Source: Anaerolineaceae bacterium
GTDB lineage: Bacteria > Chloroflexota > Anaerolineae > Anaerolineales > Villigracilaceae
NCBI GenBank assembly: GCA_009885525.1
Contig: VFKN01000033.1
Location: 1-44,173, forward strand
Direction: 5' to 3'
DNA length: 44,173 bases
The translations under genes and the position numbers were made by a program. How positions within the stretch are numbered: position 1 is the stretch's first letter; each line of letters begins with the position of its first letter. The notes below the pieces were generated by a model that ran no database searches, had not been told where the DNA came from, and saw only the letters and a list, made by a program, of their open reading frames with translations. Shown in pieces: positions 17,986 to 24,855 of the stretch.

Positions 17986-18272
17986 ACAGGTTGCTTCTCC
18001 AAAATAGATTCAATTTTTCGCCGAATGGCTGGTACGGAAATTTTTCCACCGCTACTCAACACTTCATGATTGACCAACACCAATGGCAACTGCGCATCAA
18101 TCGGCATGGGCGGACAATCCGCGTCGAACAGGTCGAAATAACAGACTTCAACTGCGTCGTCGAAATACGCTTTCAACTGACTCGCCGCCCATTTAGCAAC
18201 ATCACGCCATGAATCTTTTACGCCATCCTTACATGCAATCGGCGCGCCGATAATTTGAACGAGAATGCTCAT
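17982..18272 (-). CDS. small thioredoxin-fold-like protein embedded in the ars operon
   Basis: A 96-residue soluble protein of unrecognised family. The predicted order of elements, strand (ILVQIIGA), helix (DSWRDVAKWAASQLKAYF), strand (VEVCYFDLFDA), strand pair (LPLVLVNHEVLSSGGKI) and helix (VPAIRRKIESIL), matches a thioredoxin-like fold and recalls YuzD/DUF1462-type disulfide proteins. It lacks a CXXC; cysteines are at 14, 44 and 53. It overlaps arsA and arsC by 4 nt on each side, so it is tightly coupled to arsenic detoxification. Possible roles are reductant relay for ArsC or arsenite binding; both are inference. Confidence 0.8.
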   Translation of the reverse strand: MSILVQIIGAPIACKDGVKDSWRDVAKWAASQLKAYFDDAVEVCYFDLFDADCPPMPIDAQLPLVLVNHEVLSSGGKISVPAIRRKIESILEKQPV

Positions 18273-20110
18273 GCGTTCACCTTCTCTCCATAAGCCAACG
18301 ACCCCAACTCTGCCAGCATTTCAAGTCCCTTCACTTCATACGGCAGGAGCGGAATTTCCAACACGGGCACATTAAACCGTTGACGAATTTCAGCCAAATA
18401 TTTTTCCTGCATAATGCGTCGCGCCTGTGCGAAGGGCGTCACCTGGTTTGGCGGAATAACAAAATTCGCGACCACCAATCCTGGGTGAATACCCACTGTC
18501 TCCAATTCCTTCGCCGTGCGCCATGCTTCCAAGATCGGCGTGGACTCGGGATACATCACAAACGCAAACGTGCTTTGTGCAGGGTCGCGCATCATCTCGA
18601 TCACCTGACCGAAACGCTGCTTGGCAACATCATCTGCGGCGCTGCCATCCACCGAAGCGAAGACCTTCACATCAATCTGCTGACTCCAATCCATGGGTAG
18701 TTCCAACAGGCGCATCGTGTGACCCGTGGGCGCAGTATCGAACACCACGGCTTCCCAGTCCGCTTGCGAGGCGTAATCAATGAACTGGTCAAACGCCGCC
18801 ATCTCTTCGGTACAAGGCGAGTCGAGTTCTTCTTCCATGACCTTGATCGCGGATTCAGGTCGCCCGCGTTGACTCGCATCATCGAGAATACGCGACTTAT
18901 AAGTTTCCGCCGCAGCTTTCGGATCGATCTTGACCGCCCACAACGAGGGTTGTCCGCTGACAGCCGCAACATCATCGCCCACGGGTTGACCCAACACATC
19001 GCCCAAATGCGCGGCGGGATCGGTTGTCAATAATAAAGTTTTATATCCTTGCTGCGCCAACCAAACCGCAGTGATACACGACGCAACCGTTTTTCCAACT
19101 CCGCCTTTGCCTGCAAAAAATATCGTGCGACGTTGACCATTTTTGGGTTGAATGTTGAAATGTTGGAAAGTTGAAGGTTGACTTTCAGCCTTCAATCCTG
19201 CAACCTGCAACCTTTCAATCTGTAACTCTTCCCCGCCATCAAAGAAAATTTTTGCCACTTGACGTAACCGCGCCGCGCCTTGAATCTCACCCGAAAGCAG
19301 AGTCATGCGCTGGGATGGATACGGCAACTCGATTTCAATCTGCTCCAGATAGCGCGCCTGCATTTCGGAGCGCGCGGCAAATAACGGATTAACTTTTTCA
19401 GAAGCGGGAATAATTCCGTTGATAATTAATCGGTGCGTGTGAATCCCCAGTTTACCCAATTCACCGATGGCGCGTTTCGTTTCGCGGATGGCAATCGCTT
19501 CGGGGTGCAGGACAAAAATAAAAGTGGAAAGTGATTCATCGCGCAGAGTGGCTAACGCGTTTTCGTATTTGTGTTTCGCGTCCTGAATAGCGGCGGCAGG
19601 ACCGATACAAGTCTGTCCGCTGCCGGCGCTGGCCGCGTCAATGGATTGACTCCACTCAGCGGGCAATTCCAGCAAGCGGATCGTGTGCCCCGTGGGCGCA
19701 GTATCAAAGATGATGATGTCAAATTGAGGCGCGGATTCGTCGCGCACGATGAAATCGGTGAAGCGATCAAAAGCGGCGACTTCCGCTGTGCATGGACCGC
19801 TCATCTGCTCTTCCATCACCTGCACCATTTGCGCGGGGAAGGCAGCGCGCAGGGGCGACATGGCGTGGTCAATATATTCTTGCGTGGCAATGTCAGGGTC
19901 GATCTCCATCGCCGATAAATTTGGCACACCAGTAATCGATGTGATTTGATGTCCGATTATCTGTTCAAAAACATCCGCTAAATTTGAAGCAGGGTCAGTG
20001 GTAACGATGAGCGTGCGCTTGCCTTCATCCGCGTAACGGACAGCGTGGGTGCAAGCCATTGATGTTTTGCCTACGCCACCTTTGCCGGAAAAGAAAATAA
20101 ATTGGGTCAT
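18269..20110 (-). CDS. arsA: arsenite-stimulated ATPase ArsA (two-domain)
   Basis: ATPase that energises arsenite efflux and receives arsenite from ArsD. The 613-residue protein is a duplicated ArsA: domain A1 (about 1-295) with P-loop SGKGGVGKTS, and domain A2 (about 327-613) with AGKGGVGKTV. Both have the DTAPTGHT signature. The three metalloid-binding cysteines known from R773 ArsA are matched by Cys 107 (SGPCTAEVAAF), Cys 168 (GQTCIGP) and Cys 433 (SPCTEEMAAF). The linker (about residues 297-325) is unusual at DNA level: it is built from imperfect TTGAA/TTCAA repeats with an overall inverted-repeat layout, so it seems to be repeat-derived. The gene overlaps arsD and the small downstream gene by 4 nt each. 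Confidence 0.97.
   Translation of the reverse strand: MTQFIFFSGKGGVGKTSMACTHAVRYADEGKRTLIVTTDPASNLADVFEQIIGHQITSITGVPNLSAMEIDPDIATQEYIDHAMSPLRAAFPAQMVQVMEEQMSGPCTAEVAAFDRFTDFIVRDESAPQFDIIIFDTAPTGHTIRLLELPAEWSQSIDAASAGSGQTCIGPAAAIQDAKHKYENALATLRDESLSTFIFVLHPEAIAIRETKRAIGELGKLGIHTHRLIINGIIPASEKVNPLFAARSEMQARYLEQIEIELPYPSQRMTLLSGEIQGAARLRQVAKIFFDGGEELQIERLQVAGLKAESQPSTFQHFNIQPKNGQRRTIFFAGKGGVGKTVASCITAVWLAQQGYKTLLLTTDPAAHLGDVLGQPVGDDVAAVSGQPSLWAVKIDPKAAAETYKSRILDDASQRGRPESAIKVMEEELDSPCTEEMAAFDQFIDYASQADWEAVVFDTAPTGHTMRLLELPMDWSQQIDVKVFASVDGSAADDVAKQRFGQVIEMMRDPAQSTFAFVMYPESTPILEAWRTAKELETVGIHPGLVVANFVIPPNQVTPFAQARRIMQEKYLAEIRQRFNVPVLEIPLLPYEVKGLEMLAELGSLAYGEKVNA
19140..19225. repeat. TTGAA-type quasi-palindromic repeat inside arsA linker
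   Basis: The left half is made of GTTGAA-like units (GGTTGAATGTTGAAATG, AAAGTTGAAGGTTG) and the right half of their complements (CCTTCAATCC, AACCTTTCAATC), giving an imperfect inverted repeat of about 86 bp. It is translated without interruption as the flexible linker between the ArsA halves. Confidence 0.65.
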
Positions 20111-20466
20111 GCCGTTACCCCATTCAACGCGGCGCGGATTTCATCCGCGCTCGGATATGCGCCCACCTTGATTACCTTGCCACGCACAACTGCAATAGGC
20201 AGGGCAGCCATTTCTTTTTCACGCACCAGTTTCATCACTTCAGCGTTGCTCAAAAAAGCGTTGGGATTGCTGGTCATTTGATAACGTTCCACGCGTAGAT
20301 TTTCACGCTGGAGCGACATGACCATCTCGTTTACATCCAGCAAAGTTTGGTCGAGCGCGGGGCCGCACAATCCGCTGGGACAACACATCGGCGGGTCGAA
20401 TAATTCCACGTCCGCTGGGACAATGGAAGTCGGCAGGGTATTCAATATAGGGATAAGATTGTTCAT
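20107..20466 (-). CDS. arsD: arsenite chaperone / trans-acting repressor ArsD
   Basis: Metallochaperone that passes arsenite to ArsA. The 119-residue product has the ArsD core ELFDPPMCCPSGLCGPALD with the essential cysteines at 28, 29 and 34, and the thioredoxin-like remainder ending VVRGKVIKVGAYPSADEI. It has about 19 extra N-terminal residues before the usual VELFDPPMCC start, and lacks the C-terminal cysteine pairs of R773 ArsD, which are not essential. AAGGAA precedes the ATG; the gene begins 9 nt after the arsR stop and overlaps arsA by 4 nt. Confidence 0.94.
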   Translation of the reverse strand: MNNLIPILNTLPTSIVPADVELFDPPMCCPSGLCGPALDQTLLDVNEMVMSLQRENLRVERYQMTSNPNAFLSNAEVMKLVREKEMAALPIAVVRGKVIKVGAYPSADEIRAALNGVTA

Positions 20467-20475
20467 GATATTTCC

Positions 20476-20859
20476 TTATGGAGTAGATGCGGGTGAACAT
20501 TGTGGACATTCACATGATGGATTGACCTGAGCATTGATAAGCGCGGAAACAGATTCGGGGGAGAGACCACTCAGGCGGGCGGAAGTAGTTATCAGGTCTA
20601 GCAGAGATACATCTTTAAGTCGATAGAAAATATAGCGGCCTTCACGCCGATCCTGCAAAATATCCGCTTTACGCAATGCCATGAGGTGCTGAGAGATATA
20701 GGCTTGCCGCCAGCCAAGTGCGGTCTCAAGGTGGCATACGCAGGCTTCGCCGGTGCCAATGGCAAGCAGAATGGCAATGCGCTGCGGAGCAGCAATAGCG
20801 GTCAGGGGCGCGGAAATTTGTTCGGAAATTTTAACGAAGGGTTGTTTTTTCACATTCAT
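20476..20859 (-). CDS. arsR: ArsR family metalloregulator
   Basis: Arsenite-responsive repressor expected to control this operon. The 127-residue protein has a winged-helix domain with the metal-binding motif ACVCHLE (Cys 40, Cys 42) in the alpha-3 region, followed by the DNA-recognition stretch WRQAYISQHLMALRKADIL and wing REGRYIFYRL. A second cysteine cluster CECPQC at the C-terminus could add metal ligands and is not general for the family. It is the first gene of the operon; the promoter and a matching inverted repeat lie immediately upstream. The -10 box is only 12 nt from the ATG, so the mRNA leader would be very short. Confidence 0.94.
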   Translation of the reverse strand: MNVKKQPFVKISEQISAPLTAIAAPQRIAILLAIGTGEACVCHLETALGWRQAYISQHLMALRKADILQDRREGRYIFYRLKDVSLLDLITTSARLSGLSPESVSALINAQVNPSCECPQCSPASTP

Positions 20860-20871
20860 GATCCTGAATAT

Positions 20872-20903
20872 ATTATAGCAACATATTCAAAAATTGGAAT
20901 ATG
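20872..20903 (-). promoter_or_regulatory. ars promoter (extended -10) with candidate ArsR operator
   Basis: On the minus strand TGCTATAAT forms an extended -10 (TATAAT at 20877-20872). Directly upstream lies the inverted repeat CATATTC-N8-GAATATG (20882-20903), and a further GAATAT half-site overlaps the -10 region. A repressor bound there would sit between the -10 and -35 regions. This is the expected geometry for ArsR control; binding itself is inference. Confidence 0.65.
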
Positions 20904-20936
20904 ATATTTGTCATGACTTTATTAGGAATTTACAAG

Positions 20937-21224
20937 TTATTTGCTGTGACCAAGTTTTGTGTAAGAAGCGATAATGTGGCTTTTTTTAGTTCGAACTTCG
21001 CCCAGGCTGCTTAATCCTGTTTCGTCTTTTACGTATTGACCGATCGCGGTGTTGACCACGGCATCACGCAGGTTGTCACATAATTCATCGTAACGCCTGC
21101 GCCATTCGGGATTATGCTCAATCGCCATACATACGTCCAACATAATGTCCTCGCCATAGGGCTTGGGAAATATTGCAAGCACATCGTGGACAAGAGTTTT
21201 AACGCCTTTCGTTCTATTGTTCAT
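20937..21224 (-). CDS. small conserved-looking protein of unknown function
   Basis: A 95-residue, mostly helical soluble protein. Features are PKPYGEDIMLDVCMAIEHNPEWRRRYDELCDNLRD and a C-terminal basic segment. There is no signal peptide or membrane helix, and I do not recognise the family. It is likely a real gene because the ATG follows AAGGAG at good spacing. It stands 77 nt upstream of arsR on the same strand, behind the ars promoter region, so it is probably transcribed separately. A 5' repeat element lies upstream (21241-21366). Confidence 0.65.
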   Translation of the reverse strand: MNNRTKGVKTLVHDVLAIFPKPYGEDIMLDVCMAIEHNPEWRRRYDELCDNLRDAVVNTAIGQYVKDETGLSSLGEVRTKKSHIIASYTKLGHSK

Positions 21225-21240
21225 GGTAATTTTCTCCTTT

Positions 21241-21366
21241 GATCTTCTCTACTGTATATTTTTAAAATGGGACGCTGATGAACGCAGAAAAACGCGGATT
21301 TTTTCTTTTCATCAGCGAAATCAGCATTTTTCTGCGTCCAAAAAAGATTTTGTACGGTAGAGAACT
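21241..21366. repeat. nested inverted repeat between genes
   Basis: Outer arms CTCTACTGTA and TACGGTAGAG are nearly complementary and enclose a second pair: GGACGC...GAACGCAGAAAAACGC against GCATTTTTCTGCGTCC. The internal words (GATGAACGCAGAAAAACGCGG) are typical of a dispersed element. It lies just upstream of the 95-residue gene and may carry or displace its promoter. Confidence 0.6.
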
Positions 21367-21391
21367 TTGATCTAATACTTCTTGTTCTTCG

Positions 21392-21670
21392 TTAACTTTT
21401 TCCGGCCACGTTCATCTCGGGGATGAGAATATAAGGGGCGTAGAAGGTATTGTAGACCCAGTGCGCTTCCTTGCTGACTGCGCCTACGTCTTTAAGTAGA
21501 TCATAGATATTTCCCGCAATAGACATATCTTTGACGCGCCCAACGATCTCACCTTTCTCGATCTTGAAAGCCAGCGCCAGCGGATTCGAGAATGCACCAG
21601 AGATGATGTTGCCTTGCCCTAAACCGAGCAAGTCTTCGACCAAAATGCCTCCGTCAATGCTAGCGAGCAT
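21392..21670 (-). pseudogene. C-terminal fragment of TldD/PmbA-type metalloprotease
   Basis: Ninety-two codons matching the end of TldD/PmbA proteins: LLGLGQGNIISGAFSNPLALAFKIEKGEIVGRVKDMSIAGNIYDLL, then a typical YAPYILIPEMNVAGKS ending. Full proteins are about 430-480 residues, and the HEXXXH metal site is not in this fragment. The 5' truncation point is adjacent to the palindromic repeat at 21685-21774, suggesting that insertion or recombination at the repeat removed the rest of the gene. No ribosome site precedes the first ATG. It is probably dead. Confidence 0.85.
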
Positions 21671-21684
21671 ATCTTTATTTATAC

Positions 21685-21774
21685 TCAGTAGATCACGAAA
21701 ACGTAGTAACGACTTCAGTCGTTCGGCTAAAAAGCGACTAAAGTCGCAACTACGAAGTCTTTTCGTGAAGTACT
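21685..21774. repeat. 90-bp palindromic repeat at the truncation point of tldD
   Basis: Nested inverted repeats: outer arms CAGTAGATCACGAAAA / TTTTCGTGAAGTACTG, then CGTAGT / ACTACG, and two inner hairpins, ACGACTTCAGTCGT and GCGACTAAAGTCGC. The cloverleaf-like layout resembles REP/MITE elements. It has no coding capacity. Confidence 0.8.
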
Positions 21775-21963
21775 GATACTACCAATTTTATTAATTGTCT
21801 TGTTACTATCGACTCATGCATACATAAAATATTTCAAATGTGACGCGGCACTTCTCCCTTATTCCCAGCCCTTTCCTCGAAGGCGAATGAAGCGTGTATA
21901 TCGGATCGCAGACAATCTTTGCGTCTGAAATATATGGGTTTAATTTAAATTTTTATAGTAGGC

Positions 21964-21969
21964 TATAAT
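21964..21969 (+). promoter_or_regulatory. possible -10 box for the YyaL-like gene
   Basis: TATAAT at 21964-21969, 26 nt before the ATG, within an AT-rich stretch. The -35 region (TTAATT near 21940) is weak. Between the repeat at 21685-21774 and this point (21775-21963) I see no gene. Confidence 0.4.
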
Positions 21970-21995
21970 CCCAAAACATCCTTTATAGGTTCTCC

Positions 21996-24098
21996 ATGCC
22001 AAATCATCTTGTAAATCAAAGTTCTCCCTACCTATTACAACACATCAACAACCCTGTGGATTGGTTTCCCTGGGGTGAAGAAGCATTGACAAAAGCCAAA
22101 GCCGAAGACAAGCCAATCTTTCTCAGCATCGGATATTCCGCGTGCCATTGGTGTCATGTCATGGCGCACGAGTCTTTTGAAGACGCCGAAACCGCCGCAT
22201 TCATGAACGAGCATTTCGTCAACATCAAAGTGGATCGCGAAGAACGCCCCGACCTCGACGCCATCTATATGCAAGTCACCGTCGCCATGACAGGTTCAGG
22301 CGGCTGGCCCATGTCTGTTTTTCTCGCGCCCGATCTCAAACCTTTTTACGCTGGCACATACTTCCCGCCCACGCGCAAATACAACATGCCCGCTTTCAAA
22401 GAAATTCTTTCAGGTCTTGCCAACGCGTGGCAAAGCGATAGAAACGAAGTTCTAAAAGTTGGGCAGCAAGTTATCACGCATTTGCTGAGTCAAAACTCCA
22501 CGCAAAAAAGCGACCTGCTTGTGCGCGAACATTACGACGCCATCGCAAAATCAATTACAAATTCTTATGACTGGGGTTATGGCGGCTGGGGCGCTGCGCC
22601 CAAATTTCCACAGGCGATGACCATTGAATTCATGCTCGCGCATGCGGTCACCAACAACCAACCCGAACATCTCAAACTCATCAAGCATTGTCTTGATGCA
22701 ATGTCACGCGGCGGCATGTATGATGTCGTCGGGGGCGGCTTCTCGCGTTACAGCACCGATAATTTTTGGCGTGTGCCGCACTTTGAAAAAATGCTTTACG
22801 ACAACGCCCTGCTTATCCGCGCTTATTTGCACGCGTGGCAAGTCACCAAAGAGCCCGCCTTCAAACGCATTGTCGAAGAAACACTCGAATTCGTCATGCG
22901 CGAAATGAGTCATCCACAAGGCGGATTTTATTCCTCGCTCGATGCCGACTCCGAACACGTTGAGGGCAAATTCTATGTATGGACTTTGGAAGAGATCAGA
23001 GAACATTTAAAAGAGAACAGTGAATTATTTGAAACGGCTTATGGAATCACCGCTGCTGGAAATTGGGAAGGCCGAGTAGTTCTCCAACGCTCGATAGATG
23101 ACTCCTCCCTCGCCGCGCGCTTCAAACTAGACGCGGAGTCAGTGCCTGCAAAGCTGAAAGAATCTCATCTCAAATTATTATCCGCCCGCGGCTCAAGAAT
23201 TCGCCCCGGCACCGATGACAAGATACTCACCGCGTGGAACGGTCTCATGCTCGCCGCCTTCGCCGAAGCCGCGCGCGCTAATGTCATTGCGAGCGATAGT
23301 GAAGCAATCTCCACGCCATCAGGGAGATTGCTTCGTCGGGAAGATCACCCTCCTCGCAATGACATATATCTCCAAGTAGCTACGCGCTCGGCAGAGTTTT
23401 TGCTGAGCGAGATGCGCCCCAACGGTCAACTGCGCCGCTCGTGGCGTGAAGGCAAAGCAACGAGTGAAGTTTTCCTAGAGGATTATGCCGCATTAATTCT
23501 CGGCTTGCTTGAACTGTACCAAACTGATTTCAACGTTAAATGGTTCAAATCCGCGCGTGAATTGGCGGATGAGATGATTCAAAAGTTCAGCGACCCGCAA
23601 GGTGGATTTTTTGACACACCCAATGACGGCGAAACATTACTGATCCGCCCGAAAGATGTTTCTGATAATGCCACGCCATCAGGCAATGCGCTGGCGTGTG
23701 AAGCATTGTTGAAATTAGCAGCGTTCACTGGTGATGAAAAATATCGCAGTCTCGCCGAAGAATCTTTAACACTGGTCAGTGAGTATGCACTCCGCGCGCC
23801 AACTGGATTTGCACGCTGGTTATCGGCGGGAGAGAATGCTTTGGGTCACATGAAACAAATCGTGGTTATGGGTGAGGCGGGCGAGGAAAACTTCGAGCGG
23901 TTGATTCAAATTGTCCGTGCAGAATATAAACCGGGCATGATCATATCCGCATCCCCTTATCCCGCACAAAAAGATGCGCCGGAATTATTGAACGAACGTG
24001 TGTTGTTAAACGGCAAGGCGACGGCCTATGTGTGCGAAGGGTTTGTATGCAAGCAACCTACCACCGACCCGAATGTGTTGATAGAACAGTTACAATAA
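21996..24098 (+). CDS. thioredoxin-domain protein, YyaL/DUF255 family
   Basis: A 700-residue two-part protein: an N-terminal thioredoxin-like domain (about 1-165) with CHWC at residues 50-53 in the invariant block [19 protein letters not shown], and a C-terminal (alpha/alpha)6 glycosidase-like domain. Conserved markers include [75 protein letters not shown] and TPSGNALA. The family (bacterial YyaL, human SPATA20) is widespread but its biochemical role is not settled. It is oddly enlarged by an in-frame palindromic repeat at 23281-23365 (about residues 429-457), in a loop between two helices. It is monocistronic, with a candidate TATAAT at 21964. Confidence 0.93.
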   Translation: MPNHLVNQSSPYLLQHINNPVDWFPWGEEALTKAKAEDKPIFLSIGYSACHWCHVMAHESFEDAETAAFMNEHFVNIKVDREERPDLDAIYMQVTVAMTGSGGWPMSVFLAPDLKPFYAGTYFPPTRKYNMPAFKEILSGLANAWQSDRNEVLKVGQQVITHLLSQNSTQKSDLLVREHYDAIAKSITNSYDWGYGGWGAAPKFPQAMTIEFMLAHAVTNNQPEHLKLIKHCLDAMSRGGMYDVVGGGFSRYSTDNFWRVPHFEKMLYDNALLIRAYLHAWQVTKEPAFKRIVEETLEFVMREMSHPQGGFYSSLDADSEHVEGKFYVWTLEEIREHLKENSELFETAYGITAAGNWEGRVVLQRSIDDSSLAARFKLDAESVPAKLKESHLKLLSARGSRIRPGTDDKILTAWNGLMLAAFAEAARANVIASDSEAISTPSGRLLRREDHPPRNDIYLQVATRSAEFLLSEMRPNGQLRRSWREGKATSEVFLEDYAALILGLLELYQTDFNVKWFKSARELADEMIQKFSDPQGGFFDTPNDGETLLIRPKDVSDNATPSGNALACEALLKLAAFTGDEKYRSLAEESLTLVSEYALRAPTGFARWLSAGENALGHMKQIVVMGEAGEENFERLIQIVRAEYKPGMIISASPYPAQKDAPELLNERVLLNGKATAYVCEGFVCKQPTTDPNVLIEQLQ
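23281..23365. repeat. 85-bp palindromic repeat inserted in frame in the YyaL-like gene
   Basis: Outer arms ATGTCATTGCGAG (23281-23293) and CTCGCAATGACAT (23353-23365) are perfect complements, as are inner arms GAAGCAATCTCC (23301-23312) and GGAGATTGCTTC (23323-23334). A second copy of the right half occurs at about 41411-41455. It is translated as roughly [12 protein letters not shown]...EDHPPRND. Confidence 0.9.
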
Positions 24099-24233
24099 TT
24101 CTATGAACGCCATCAGGCTAAATCAGCAACAGCGATCATAGTATATGGAAGATAGCCAGCACATCGCAGAATGGGGAATTTTTTTACAACTCATGATGAA
24201 GGATAAAAGCATCAAAGAGCTGGGTTATTAAAA

Positions 24234-24266
24234 ACACAAAGGCTCTCTATGTGAGAGCCTTTGTGT
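24234..24266. terminator. bidirectional intrinsic terminator
   Basis: Perfect 14-bp stem ACACAAAGGCTCTC / GAGAGCCTTTGTGT with a 5-nt loop. T runs follow on both strands (TTTTTTTT on plus, TTTTT on minus). It ends tatA, whose stop is 3 nt away, and can stop readthrough from the YyaL-like gene. Confidence 0.9.
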
Positions 24267-24268
24267 AA

Positions 24269-24454
24269 TTATTTTTTTTCTTCTTCTTTTGTTTCAGATT
24301 TTTCAGCCTGCTCGGCGCTACCACCCAACCCATCACGGAAAGATTTGATGCTGTTTCCGATTTCTCCGGCAATCTTGCCAATGCGACCTGGCCCAAACAA
24401 CAGAACGACTATAATAAGAATGATGATCCATTCCGGACCGCCTAAATGAAACAT
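24269..24454 (-). CDS. tatA: Sec-independent translocase subunit TatA
   Basis: A 61-residue TatA/E: short N-terminus FHLGGPEW, one membrane helix, the LFGPGRIGKIAGEIG hinge and amphipathic helix, and a charged, Lys/Glu-rich tail. It forms the pore of the twin-arginine export system, relevant here for the Tat-signal amine oxidase at 7993-9456. AAGGAG precedes the ATG. TatC is not in the window. The gene is alone between two non-coding stretches and has its own strong terminator. Confidence 0.93.
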   Translation of the reverse strand: MFHLGGPEWIIILIIVVLLFGPGRIGKIAGEIGNSIKSFRDGLGGSAEQAEKSETKEEEKK

Positions 24455-24520
24455 TTGTAACTCCTTTTGTTAATATTAAAATGTATAGTACCACAATTAA
24501 ATGAAAAAATGGCTAGAACA

Positions 24521-24650
24521 GGGCTTACGCCAGCAATTCTCAGCACGGCTTTTTTCATCCGCAGATTTCGCAGATTGAAAGGAAAAAATCTACTAAGTCT
24601 GTGCAATCTGTGGATATAGATTTTTCATAATGAGAATTGCTGGGCTTACG
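24521..24650. repeat. inverted repeat with flanking direct repeats (CCAGCAATTCTCA)
   Basis: Arms CCAGCAATTCTCA (24530-24542) and TGAGAATTGCTGG (24631-24643) are perfect complements; the word GGGCTTACGC occurs in the same orientation at 24521-24530 and 24642-24651. The interior contains CGCAGATTTCGCAGATT and GTGCAATCTGTGGAT, words common to dispersed repeats. It lies in the 400-bp gene-free stretch between tatA and the glycosyltransferase. Confidence 0.75.
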
Positions 24651-24654
24651 CAAG

Positions 24655-24770
24655 ACGCTCCCTCATCCCCAATCCCTTCGACAGGCTCGGGACACCACCC
24701 TTCCCTTTCGGGGGAAGGGAGTCCCTTCTTCAACGGGAGAGAGGTTAGGGTTAGGGTGAGGGTGCATCGC
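24655..24770. repeat. low-complexity dispersed repeat (CTTCCCTTTCGGGGGAAGG hairpin)
   Basis: Contains the hairpin CCTTCCCTTTCGGGGGAAGGG and a tract GGTTAGGGTTAGGGTGAGGG. It overlaps short spurious ORFs on both strands. This is probably one or more dispersed repeats abutting the element at 24521-24650; I see no gene in it. Confidence 0.65.
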
Positions 24771-24855
24771 GCGGCAGACATATATACGGTATGGAATACA
24801 TTGCGACTGCTCGAAGAAATCACCCAACACAAAAATTGGTTCAAAGGCAAAAGAA

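Noticed and set aside
24743-24770. telomere-like TTAGGGTTAGGG
   Set aside because: Only two units, within a repeat that is otherwise GGGTGAGGG-type; chance similarity, not a telomere or a protein target.
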